Of a DNA stretch of 64,000 nt, positions 1 through 8,848 are shown in pieces. Source of the stretch: Nostoc sp. ATCC 53789 (GTDB taxonomy: Bacteria; Cyanobacteriota; Cyanobacteriia; Cyanobacteriales; Nostocaceae); assembly GCF_009873495.1 (NCBI RefSeq), contig NZ_CP046703.1, positions 2,790,001-2,854,000 on the forward strand, given 5' to 3'. The notes under the pieces are model-generated. The model ran no database searches. It had not been told where the DNA came from and saw nothing but the letters and a program-made list of their open reading frames with translations. The translations under genes and the position numbers were made by a program. Every line of letters begins with the position of its first letter. Within the stretch, counting starts at the first letter, position 1.

Positions 1-949
1 TTTTAAGCTTTGCATTGTACGAGTAGCAACATTATGCTGATGCCAAGCTTGATAGAAATTAGGGTAAGGCATATTCTGGGCGCATTTCCAGGCTAAATCA
101 TAGTACTTATTAAGCAATTGCGGATCACTGCTTAAACTTTTGACTACCTTAAAGCGATGCTTATTATTTTGTAGAATTTTCTCTAAGCTATTTGCTGCTT
201 CATTATGGATAGAAATATCCACAGATTTAGATTGCAGCAGTTCCACTAAGGCGGCAATCGCAATATCATTGCCTATGCCGATTATCCCTAAGCTTTTTAC
301 TGCCTGCCAAGGGATGTAGCCACGCACAGATTTGGATTGCAGCAGTTCCACCAATGCAGCGATCGCAATATCATTGCCTGGGTCGATTCTCCCTAACCTA
401 TCTGCTATCTCCATACGGGTGCCGTCATCCACAGATTGAGATTGCAGCAGTTCCACCAATGCAGCGATCGCAATATCATTGCCTGGGTCAATTCTCCCTA
501 AGCTATCTGCTGCCCGCCAACGGGTGTGGCTATGCACAGATTGAGATTGGAGCAGTTCCACTAAGGCAGCGATCGCAATATTATTGCCTGGGTCAATTCT
601 CCCTAAGCTATCTGCTGCCAACCAAAGGGTGTGGCTATGCACAGATTGAGATTGGAGCAGTTCCACTAAGGCAGAGATCGCAATATTATTGCCTGGGTCA
701 ATTCTCCCTAAACTAGATATTGCCAGCCTACGGGTGTAGTCATCCACAGATTTAGATTGCAACAGTTCTACTAATGGGGCGATCGCAATTTCATTGCCAG
801 TGCCGATTTCCCCTAAGCTATCTGCTGCCTGCGAACGGGTGGAGTTATCCACAGTAGTTGATTGCAGCAGTTGCATCAAGGCGGCGATCACAATTTCATT
901 GCCAGTGCCGATTTGCCCTAAGCTTTTTGCTGCATGGCTACGGATGTAT
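1..949 (-). pseudogene. Off-frame 3' part of the NACHT-HEAT gene (HEAT repeats)
   Basis: On the minus strand this stretch is open from about 955 to the window edge, with no stop, and continues the 35-residue HEAT-like repeats of the gene to its right. About eight units are readable here (consensus like VELLQSxSVxxxxxxxAADSLGRIDPGN), then a non-repeat tail rich in N, H and Y that runs off the left edge. It is out of frame with 950-2989 because one repeat has seven T (plus strand, 959-965) where the sister repeats at 1076, 1170, 1276 and 1380 have six. It has no start of its own. It is either the dead C-terminus of a frameshifted gene or intact sequence split by a sequencing error. Confidence 0.8.
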
Positions 950-2989
950 TTATCTACATTTTTTTGATTGCAGCAGTTGCATCAAGGCAGCGATCGCAAT
1001 TTTATTGCCTGGGTCAATTTGCCCTAAGCTTTTTGCTGCATGGCTACGGATGTATTTATCTACATTTTTTGATTGCAGCAGTTGCATCAAGGCGGCGATC
1101 GCGATTTTATTGCCTGTGCCGATTTGCCCTAAGCTTTCTACTGCATAGCTACGCATATATTTATCTACATTTTTTGATTGCAGTAGTTGCACCAAAGCAG
1201 CGATCGCAATTTTATTGCCTGGGTCGATTTGCCCTAAGCTTTTTGCTGCATGGCTACGGATGTATTTATCTACATTTTTTGATTGCAGCAGTTGCACCAA
1301 AGCAGCAATCGCAATTTTATTGCCTGTGCCGATTTGCCCTAAGCTTTTTGCTGCATGGCTACGGATGTATTTATCTACATTTTTTGATTGCAGCAGTTGC
1401 ACAAAGGCAGTGATCTCTGTTGTATGGTTAATCTGTTGCAATGCTGATCTAGTTTCTTCCTCAATTGGTTTAAAAAAACTTTTCCAACTGTTCTGTTTAT
1501 TGAAACAACCACAGTTCCACTTGACAATTTGTGTTACTATTTCATTGGCTCTAGAATAACCTCTGAACTCTGCAATCCCTGCGGCTGCTAAAAAATAAGC
1601 TCGATACTCATAAAATCCTTTTATAGCCACATCTTTTCTATTCAACTTGCCACATTCATCTTTAAAAATAACTAAAGAATCCATAAACTGTTGCTTTTGG
1701 TTTTTTAGGTTTTCTTCTTCTCTCCCCAACCAAAGTAATATTGTTTGCTTCCACTGCGGTTCAAAGATGCGATAAGTTCCTTGGCTGGGATTTTTCGGAA
1801 CGTGATTGAGAAAGAAATGCCAGTCATTAATTGCTTTAGCAGCAAAGTATTCTTGAAATGAGGCATGAAAGAAAGCGTAAACAGGTTTTCTATTTGTATC
1901 TACCCCGACACAATTCAACCAGCCGCGATTTAGTGCCAATTTTAGCAGCGAATTTTCATCATCAGCATCTCCCAAAAAGTGAGTAACAAAACCTTGCCGC
2001 AAGCGAAAACGAGTTGCTTCTTTGTCTATTGCTGCTTTAGCTAATTCCCCTAATTTGACATTAAGTTGTTGACGCTGTTCAAATGTTGTAGCAAATTCGG
2101 CTTTTTTCCACTTGTCGAAGTCATCAACAAATTGCTGATAGAGTCCCGCTTGAGTATCGGGTAATTTACCATCTCCCGATTGCCAATTTAAACACAGCAG
2201 CGTCAACCGCAAAGGATTTTTCACTAAATCCTGAATCCGTTCTTTACCTGATTCTTTTAACGCAGTACATAACTGCTTTCCAGTTTCAGGAATAACAGCG
2301 AACCATCTGTGAATAAATCTCTCTACCTGTTCTGGATAAGAAAAATCTAAACTGCGATAAATATCAAAATCATCAAGTGCATTAATGCTGCCATCCCACA
2401 AATTAACCCGACAGGTCAGCACAATTCGCACTTGAGAAATTAACCCCCCTTCACGAAATTGCCGTGCAATCTCTGTTAGAGGATTAGATGCGGATATTTC
2501 ATCTAACCCATCTAACAACAGCCACACATTCTTTTGATTAAACAGAGCAACAAAATTATCCTTCAGTTGCTTAGTGGCTTCAGCTTTACCTATTTTCTCA
2601 GCTACCTGAGTTAACCAAGTTTCAAACAGATAAGATTTTAGTTCCTGACCTCGCAAATCTGCTAAAGATACCCAAATAACAATCGACTGGTGAATCTCAC
2701 GAGATACCCAATCAGCAATCTGCTGTAATAGTGTTGTCTTTCCTGCTCCTGGTTCGCCAATAATTGCAATTCGCTTACCTTGACTTTTAGGCGTGTTTTT
2801 CTGTTTGAGAACTTCATCTAGAAAAACATTATGCTCAAATGTTTTAGTGATTTCTGTCTCCTTGTACAGTTCTGAACCCTGTTCTGGAGAAACATCACCT
2901 TGACGCTTCGATACTTTTTTGCGCTCAACTAATCCCAGTGGTACGTAAACATCATCAACTTGCAGGTTAACGCCTTCAGTTGATGTCAA
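950..2989 (-). CDS. NACHT-domain STAND NTPase with HEAT repeats (interrupted gene, central part)
   Basis: The translated protein has a Walker A motif GEPGAGKTT at residues 78-86 and a Walker B-type WLLLDGLDEI near residue 155, typical of NACHT-class STAND NTPases. From about residue 545 there are near-identical 35-residue HEAT-like units (LVQLLQSKNVDKYIRSHAAK and similar). Such proteins sense a ligand through the repeats and signal through the N-terminus; several relatives act in antiphage defence. The only start is a TTG at 2989: no ATG or GTG exists in the frame back to the TGA at 3095-3097, and the reading upstream of 2989 (TPDDWRKICREILAERRKLT) looks like protein. I infer that this is the middle of one longer gene. 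The end is premature, reading SKKCR then stop instead of the repeat's SKNVDKY. Confidence 0.8.
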   Translation of the reverse strand: MTSTEGVNLQVDDVYVPLGLVERKKVSKRQGDVSPEQGSELYKETEITKTFEHNVFLDEVLKQKNTPKSQGKRIAIIGEPGAGKTTLLQQIADWVSREIHQSIVIWVSLADLRGQELKSYLFETWLTQVAEKIGKAEATKQLKDNFVALFNQKNVWLLLDGLDEISASNPLTEIARQFREGGLISQVRIVLTCRVNLWDGSINALDDFDIYRSLDFSYPEQVERFIHRWFAVIPETGKQLCTALKESGKERIQDLVKNPLRLTLLCLNWQSGDGKLPDTQAGLYQQFVDDFDKWKKAEFATTFEQRQQLNVKLGELAKAAIDKEATRFRLRQGFVTHFLGDADDENSLLKLALNRGWLNCVGVDTNRKPVYAFFHASFQEYFAAKAINDWHFFLNHVPKNPSQGTYRIFEPQWKQTILLWLGREEENLKNQKQQFMDSLVIFKDECGKLNRKDVAIKGFYEYRAYFLAAAGIAEFRGYSRANEIVTQIVKWNCGCFNKQNSWKSFFKPIEEETRSALQQINHTTEITAFVQLLQSKNVDKYIRSHAAKSLGQIGTGNKIAIAALVQLLQSKNVDKYIRSHAAKSLGQIDPGNKIAIAALVQLLQSKNVDKYMRSYAVESLGQIGTGNKIAIAALMQLLQSKNVDKYIRSHAAKSLGQIDPGNKIAIAALMQLLQSKKCR

Positions 2990-3094
2990 AGGATATGTAG
3001 TCAGCTTGCGCCGTTCTGCCAGTATTTCACGGCAGATTTTACGCCAGTCATCGGGAGTTAACTTTGTCCCATCCTCCCCTTGAGACGGCTGTAG

Positions 3095-3553
3095 TCAGTT
3101 GTAAGTATTGTGCTGTTCTTCGATTGTGATTTGTTGGGCAACTATTGCACCTTTCTCAGCTTTTATTTCTTCTGCTAACTTCGCAAAGTTATTGACAACT
3201 GATGGCTGTGACTTGATTTCTTCTACTAATTTTTTAATTTCCTTGGCAGTCTCAGACTGGTCGTTGTTAACTGCTGCTTCCACTTCCACAACAGCTTGAG
3301 CAATTTCTGGATTTGCATCTGCTGCTGCTTTTAGTTCCAACACTGCTTGACCATAATCTAAAGGCTGCGATTCATTTCCCTCAACAGCGCTGGTGAGTAA
3401 TGGCGATTTATTCTTTTGGCGGAGTAATCCGATTAACTTGCCACCTAGCGTCCATGTAGCATCACCAAGGTTTTCGCCAATTTTCTCCTGTGCTTTAGTC
3501 CAAAGTGTAGTTGCGATCGCAGTAGCAACAGCCGTCAGTGTTACAGTTACCAT
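3095..3553 (-). CDS. N-terminal part of the NACHT-HEAT protein, ended by an in-frame TGA
   Basis: About 152 residues from an ATG at 3553 (MVTVTLTAVATAIATTLWTK). It begins with a hydrophobic helix, followed by an amphipathic, Lys/Glu/Ala-rich helical region, and ends QQITIEEQHNTYN. Its TGA (3095-3097) is in exactly the same frame as the NACHT ORF on its left, and the codons after it read as coding sequence. Known Nostoc NACHT proteins often begin with a comparable helical segment ahead of the P-loop, so I take this as the N-terminus of the same gene. An upstream Met at 3607 adds 18 residues that look non-coding. The alternative is a separate small gene overlapping no start of its neighbour. 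Confidence 0.6.
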   Translation of the reverse strand: MVTVTLTAVATAIATTLWTKAQEKIGENLGDATWTLGGKLIGLLRQKNKSPLLTSAVEGNESQPLDYGQAVLELKAAADANPEIAQAVVEVEAAVNNDQSETAKEIKKLVEEIKSQPSVVNNFAKLAEEIKAEKGAIVAQQITIEEQHNTYN

Positions 3554-3745
3554 AAATTCACTACAAATTGAATTAAATAATATAAATAGTATTACGCAAA
3601 TGGGCAATTATTACTGATGCAACCCAGTTCTTAGAGGATGTTTTAAAAGTCCCCTTATCGGTATTAAAAGTTCAGATCCCCCTAAATCCCCCTTAAAAAG
3701 GGGGACTTTAATTCCGGTTCCCCCCTTTTTTAAGGGGGGTTAGGG

Positions 3746-5429
3746 TAGGCTGTTGACTCTGTGCCTTTTTGGAGAGTAAAAGTTCATGCTGTTTCTGTGT
3801 CATTAATTTGGGTTGAGAATAAAGTTTTTCTCTTTGAGAGCATAGACTGTCCAAAAACCTCCGCAAGCCACTCTTCGACATCGAAAAAACTAATAGATTC
3901 AAGTGCATTTTTCACAACGGTAGTCGTTAAATTCATAGTAGATAAACAAATGGTTAACAACATTTGCCCCATTTCTTTAATTGGACACCGAGCAGAAAAT
4001 TGTTTATATTTTCCAAACAAAGATTCAATGATATCAGAAGTGGCTAAAAAAGTTTGTTTATCCTTAATTTGCGAACACTCATTAGTCACGTAATCAAATA
4101 TCTGCTGTTGAAAATATTGGAGCGAATCATTCACCAAATCAGATTGATTTTGCTGAAAATATTGCAGAGTTTGAGAATTAAGTCCTAATTGTTTTAATTG
4201 GGTTTCTAGGCGGCGCGTCATTGTCACCATTTGATTCCAATGAATCAAGTCTGTTTCATAATCAGCTAACCATGCCAACTTCTCTACTATTTTTGAAAGA
4301 ATCAGCTTATGTTCAATGTCTGGCATTAATTGAATCAGAGTCTCTACCGGAGAGTTTAATAACTTAATTGCCCAATTAGTCAGTCTTTCAACATTAAAAT
4401 AGCGACATTGAGAACGTTGTGATGGAGGAGATAAAAAAGATAATTCTGTTTGCTGGAGTTTTTGCCTGCATCTGTGACATTTTTGCAGAAATGACTGATA
4501 TCTATCATTCGCATCTAACTTATATTTTAAAAGCAAAGCCATTGCATGAGTAACATCATGAGTGTAAATAATTTCTGGATGATTCTCTTGATATAGCTTG
4601 ATTCCACGCGCTAAGTCACTACTATGATCTGCGACTATTTGTACTGGTACACCAACTAGCTCAGTTATTTTCTCTAGCTGATGAAGAATCATTTCTCCTT
4701 TTGTCGAACCCATAATTTCTAATCCTAATAGTTCGACATCTTCATGTGATAAAGCTCGTCTTTTAGAAACTACTTGTTCGCTCAAATGCTCCTGTGAAAC
4801 TCCTAATACAACTAAAGCTTTTTGCTTTCCAAGTTCGAGTGTAAAATCAACAATAAATATCCAATCATCCCGATATTCTTTTTTTCTTGTCAATTCATAT
4901 ATCCCCATCCTCCCTAACCATTTTCTTATACAAGTAAAGCTTGGGGTTATCTTTGATTCAGAATTAAATAACTCGAATACTTTTTCTGCTGCTCTAAAAC
5001 TGATGCCACAGTCAATTAAAAGTTCTAAAGCTTGTTGAATCGTCTGAGCATCATAAGTATGTCCCTTGATACTTAGTTCATCACTATATTTGTTATCATC
5101 TAAGTTGATGTCCTCGCTAACATTTTCTTCTTTTTTTCACTGACTCCTCCTATTCTCTGCTCTTTTATCTCTGATTCTGCTGCCAGCGCTCTCTGTTTCC
5201 AATACTCTCGTGACGCAGTTAAATCTCGGACTTTTATTTCTAATGCTCTCACTTTTTTTGTTTCTCTAACGCTTTTTCTCTCCAGCTATCTCGACCTTTC
5301 TGAAACAACCGTACTAATCTACTAACTGGGCTTTTAAACTCTTGCATTTGCTTTAACTTTTCTCGACTTCAACAACATCATTATTGCATGAAATAATTTT
5401 GCCTTAAAACCAACAAAGTCAACAGCCTA
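3746..5429 (-). mobile_element. Insertion sequence, 1684 bp, with TIRs and 9-bp target duplication
   Basis: The ends are inverted: left TAGGCTGTTGACT (3746-3758), and the right end read on minus from 5429 gives the same 13 bases, with similarity continuing for a few more. Both ends are flanked by the direct duplication GGGTTAGGG (3737-3745 and 5430-5438). The single gene inside encodes a DDE-type transposase. The exact duplication and matching ends suggest a recent insertion. I did not assign the family; a 9-bp duplication is compatible with several DDE families. Confidence 0.88.
3784..5347 (-). CDS. DDE-type transposase, needing two -1 frameshifts
   Basis: The long part (open from 5130 down to 3784, first ATG at 4908) contains acidic motifs compatible with a DDE catalytic core: FIVDFT, VADHSSDLARG, THDVTH and DIIESLFGKYKQF. 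Upstream, the ATG at 5347 opens MQEFKSPVSRLVRLFQKGRD, which meets a stop just after an A7 run (plus-strand T7 at 5253-5259). Shifting -1 there continues VRALEIKVRDLTASREYWK to a second A7 run (T7 at 5131-5137). A second -1 shift then joins EENVSEDINLDD and the catalytic part. Both sites read A AAA AAG in the incoming frame, the classic slippery heptamer. The total is about 520 residues. Shift by programmed frameshifting is inferred; decay by two single-base losses is the alternative. Confidence 0.8.
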
Positions 5430-5642
5430 GGGTTAGGGGGGATCTAGAAGTACTTAAAAGCACAGCCAAACACTTTTAAAACAACCTTTTAAACCGCGCA
5501 GGCGGGTTTTGTATTTCGACTCTGCTCAACACAAGTTTGTGTAGCCGCGATTTCTAATCGCCCACGCACTATAAAACAAACGGTGCATTAGCCTTTGGCG
5601 TAACGCACCATAAAAAAATATATAAAACCTAATTATGAATTA

Positions 5643-8600
5643 TCAATTAGAAGCTGCCTTTTCTGCCACATTCCGAATTATTTCCTCCAACGTTTGAAGT
5701 AACTCTTGCTCATTATAAGGTTTAGAAAAGTAAGCCCGCGCCCCCAATTGCATCGCCAACTGCCGATGTTTGTTACTACTACGAGAAGTCAGCATTGCAA
5801 CTGGAATATTTTTTGTATCAACGTCTGAATTTACCTTACCTAAAAAGCCATAACCATCAAGACGAGGCATTTCAATATCACAAATTACTGCCTCAACTCT
5901 CAATCCACTATGGAGTTTTTCTAAAGCATCTTGACCATCTTTAGCTTGCTCTACTTGATACCCTCCTTTTTCAAGAGTCAGGGCTAAAAAGCGGCGAACG
6001 TTAATTGAGTCATCTACGATTAAAATTGTACCTTTCTGCTTAACCGAAGCTGCTGATATTTTGTTTTCATCAAATATCAAGAACGGTGTTTTTAACCTTG
6101 CCGATGGTAATTGAATCCCTTTAGGAGTCCGGCGATTTGTAGCAATCCAATAGAGCAATTCATTAACATTAACGAGTGGTACTACTCGACCATCACCGAG
6201 AATTGTGCAGTTGCTGAAGCCTTCCGGTAAAGGTATATTTCCCTCAACTTGGCGAATAGCAACTTCTTGTTCACCCCAGCAACGGTCTATTTGGATTGCT
6301 ACTGGCTGATTATTCCCTTTGACTACTAACACACTGTTAGCATTAATTGCTGCCGGAGTCTCTAATTCTGAAGTATCGTAGCGCAGACAATTAAACTCTA
6401 AATAGGGAGTCAGGCGAATCAGTGGCAGCATGGTTCCTTGCCAATTTAGAACTTCGCTACCTGCCATTTGGAAAACTCTCTCGTGTTGGAGTAAGAATAT
6501 TTCTGAAATGACATCTGTGGGAAATGCCAACAGCATTTTGTTGATTTCTACCAGCAGAACTCGCGCAACGGAAAGTGTAAATGGTACTGATAGGGTGAAG
6601 GTAGTACCAACTCCTGGTTCCGTATCAACTTTCACATCTCCTCGAATTAGTTTGAGATTGTTACGAACTACATCCATGCCGACACCTCGACCAGATAATG
6701 CTGTAACTTGCTCGGAGGTGGTAAAACCTGGTTCAAAAATTAGTGATAATAGTTCTTCATCACTAGCATTAGCGAGTAGAGAAGCATCCAATCCCATAGC
6801 TAAAGCGCGGGTGCGAATTTTCTCTAGAGAAATACCCCAACCATCATCTCGGATGGTAATCAGGGTGCGATTACTGCGGTGACTAGCTGTTATTTCAATC
6901 AATCCTTGTTCTGGTTTACCCAAAAGACGACGAGTGCCAGAGTCTTCGATACCATGATCGAAAGCATTCCTTAAGAGATGCATTAAAGGTTCGTTTAATG
7001 TTTCTAAAATGCTGCGTTCAATTAAAGTATTGCCGCCTTCAATTTTTAACTGAACATTTTTCCCATACTCTACATTTAAATCGCGCAAAGCTCTAGGAAA
7101 ACGTTCGGTCAAATCGGACAGTGGCCGCATTCGGATGTGATTTAATTTTGTCTGTAACTGTTTGGATGTTTTGTTGATTTTACGAGCAATTTGGTCTGTA
7201 TCATCTACACTGAGTTGCACATCAGTTGTAACTTCCTGTACCTGAACAATGGTTTCCATAACTTCCTGCGATCGCAGGTTTAAATCGTTATAGCGATCCA
7301 TTTCTAAGACATCAAATTCTCTGTCTATACCTTGTGTTTGCTGGCCATTTTCAGCACGTACATGTAACCCAGAAGCTTGAGTAGAAATTTTGTCATAAGC
7401 TATACGCAAATCCTGGTTTTCTCGGTCGAGAACTTGTACTCGCTGGTTCAGGTTTCGAACGAGTTTGCGTAATCTTTCTAGTTGCGAGTTTAAGCCATTT
7501 CGCTGAACAATCAGTTCGCCAAATAAATCATTAATTTGCTCTAGTTGTTTACTGGGAACTCGAACGCTATTTTCATGAATTTCTCGATCTTTAACAACGC
7601 CATTTGACTCTCCTTTTCCTTCACTAGATTTAGCATCGGCAGGATTATTTTCTCTAGTAAATATGGGATTTTGTTCTGTAACATTGATAGAATTAACATC
7701 ATCTGCAAATTCTGCATCTACAAATGTAAAATTAGCAGCGATACCTGCGCTAGGCTGCGCCAACGCTTCATCATTAGTCCAATTTTCTCTAGTATTTTCT
7801 GGCTGCCAAACAGGTGTTGGCACTGCTTCTGGCTCGACAATATCTATCTGTGCGATGGGAAGCTGTGGTATTACTTCTGCTGCTGGTAATAGTAGCGGTG
7901 ATTGCGTAGAACTAGCAAAATCAAGTTCTGTAGGTAAGTTATCTAGTTGATTTGTCAGCACCAAAGCTTGCGATCGCCGCCATGCTTGCAATGCTAATTG
8001 GGCAATTTCGGGAATACGTGAGCTGCTAACCGTTTCCAATTGCCGCGTTACTGACTCACAAAGCTTGGTAAAAGCTGCCAACTGGAGCATTTCACCCAAA
8101 CCGCCCAATTCCGCTGCCATGATCACAATTTCTTCATGCAAACCAGGCTGTTCGCTATCTGCCAATATAGATTCTAAACGCTGCAAACACTCTTCTACTT
8201 CTGTGGCAAATAGCAAGGGGATAACGTCTTGCCCATCCTCTGGGGATAGCATGGATGAGGCATCCTCCGGGGTGGGGTCGCCCAAGCGATCGTGCAACTC
8301 ATCAAAAACTGGGTAACAAAAGGTTGCTAACCACGCATCTTCAACAACATTTCCTTCTGCCAGCAATTCGACAATCTGACGCAGCCAATCAACTCCAGAT
8401 AGCAATAAACTTTGTAACTGGGTGTCAATTTCTAGAGAATTTTTTTTAGTTTTTAAAACTTTAAAGGAATCTTCCAAACGATGGGATAAATGACTTAGCG
8501 ATTTAAATCCCATCATCCCCGCGCCACCTTTAATAGAATGAGCGGCCCGGAGTGCAGCATTGATTTTCTCTAAATCAATGCGGTTAGTAGTATCAATTTC

Positions 8601-8687
8601 TAACAATACCCCTTCTAAGGTATTTAAGTAATCAGTTGCTTCTTCCAGAAACTGCATCTGGATTTCTAATTCTTTGTCTTGTAACAT
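5643..8687 (-). CDS. hmpE: CheA-type hybrid histidine kinase with C-terminal receiver
   Basis: A 1014-residue protein. Order: HPt domain with the phosphorylatable His in AAHSIKGGAGMMGF (about residue 50), a long linker with a degenerate second helical bundle (about 170-250), a dimerisation region (about 375-540), a CheA ATPase with HLLRNAFDHGIE (N box) and GRGVGMDVVRNN (G box), a CheW-like domain (about 695-830), and a receiver with the acceptor Asp in AVICDIEMPRLDG. It would autophosphorylate under control of the receptor encoded next to it and pass phosphate to the CheY-like proteins. It is the last gene of a five-gene minus-strand operon whose order matches the hmp (Nostoc) and pilG-L (Synechocystis) clusters controlling pilus-driven gliding. 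The family is certain; the hmp identity rests on gene order. Confidence 0.85.
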   Translation of the reverse strand: MLQDKELEIQMQFLEEATDYLNTLEGVLLEIDTTNRIDLEKINAALRAAHSIKGGAGMMGFKSLSHLSHRLEDSFKVLKTKKNSLEIDTQLQSLLLSGVDWLRQIVELLAEGNVVEDAWLATFCYPVFDELHDRLGDPTPEDASSMLSPEDGQDVIPLLFATEVEECLQRLESILADSEQPGLHEEIVIMAAELGGLGEMLQLAAFTKLCESVTRQLETVSSSRIPEIAQLALQAWRRSQALVLTNQLDNLPTELDFASSTQSPLLLPAAEVIPQLPIAQIDIVEPEAVPTPVWQPENTRENWTNDEALAQPSAGIAANFTFVDAEFADDVNSINVTEQNPIFTRENNPADAKSSEGKGESNGVVKDREIHENSVRVPSKQLEQINDLFGELIVQRNGLNSQLERLRKLVRNLNQRVQVLDRENQDLRIAYDKISTQASGLHVRAENGQQTQGIDREFDVLEMDRYNDLNLRSQEVMETIVQVQEVTTDVQLSVDDTDQIARKINKTSKQLQTKLNHIRMRPLSDLTERFPRALRDLNVEYGKNVQLKIEGGNTLIERSILETLNEPLMHLLRNAFDHGIEDSGTRRLLGKPEQGLIEITASHRSNRTLITIRDDGWGISLEKIRTRALAMGLDASLLANASDEELLSLIFEPGFTTSEQVTALSGRGVGMDVVRNNLKLIRGDVKVDTEPGVGTTFTLSVPFTLSVARVLLVEINKMLLAFPTDVISEIFLLQHERVFQMAGSEVLNWQGTMLPLIRLTPYLEFNCLRYDTSELETPAAINANSVLVVKGNNQPVAIQIDRCWGEQEVAIRQVEGNIPLPEGFSNCTILGDGRVVPLVNVNELLYWIATNRRTPKGIQLPSARLKTPFLIFDENKISAASVKQKGTILIVDDSINVRRFLALTLEKGGYQVEQAKDGQDALEKLHSGLRVEAVICDIEMPRLDGYGFLGKVNSDVDTKNIPVAMLTSRSSNKHRQLAMQLGARAYFSKPYNEQELLQTLEEIIRNVAEKAASN

Positions 8688-8720
8688 GGTTTTTGTCCTT
8701 AGTTATTGGTCAATAAATTT

Positions 8721-8847
8721 TGGATTTTAGATTGCCGATTTTAGATTTTTCTTCCAATCCAAAATCTAAAATCTAAAATCTAAAATTTGTATGGTCATTT
8801 GTCACCGGTCATTAGTAAATGACAAATGACAAATGACAAATGACAAA
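8721..8847. repeat. Short tandem repeats (AAAATCT and AAATGAC heptamers)
   Basis: The gap between the chemoreceptor and CheA genes holds an inverted arrangement of TTTTAGAT/AAAATCTA units, then a run of the heptamer AAATGAC. It separates two genes of one operon. The same heptamers recur at 24300, 35081, 39103 and 59462. Confidence 0.85.
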
Positions 8848-8848
8848 A

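Larger units (their letters stand above)
3636..5490. repeat. Palindromic C/G-rich repeat element split by an IS
   Basis: With the IS at 3746-5429 removed, the flanks form an imperfect inverted repeat. The left arm (GTTTTAAAAGT near 3640, then AGATCCCCCTAA from 3674) mirrors the right arm (GGGGGATCT ending 5445, then ACTTTTAAAAC near 5480). The core holds runs such as CCCCCTTAAAAAGGGGG. This looks like a non-autonomous dispersed repeat (MITE-like). Confidence 0.6.

Noticed and set aside
240..1440. CRISPR array
   Set aside because: The period is 105 bp, the whole unit is repeated with no unique spacers, and the sequence codes for HEAT units on minus.
354..1559. Several plus-strand ORFs (354-716, 858-1148, 934-1413, 1215-1559)
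   Set aside because: They are antisense shadows of the HEAT-repeat region; their repetitive composition merely mirrors the 105-bp period, and they have no SD.
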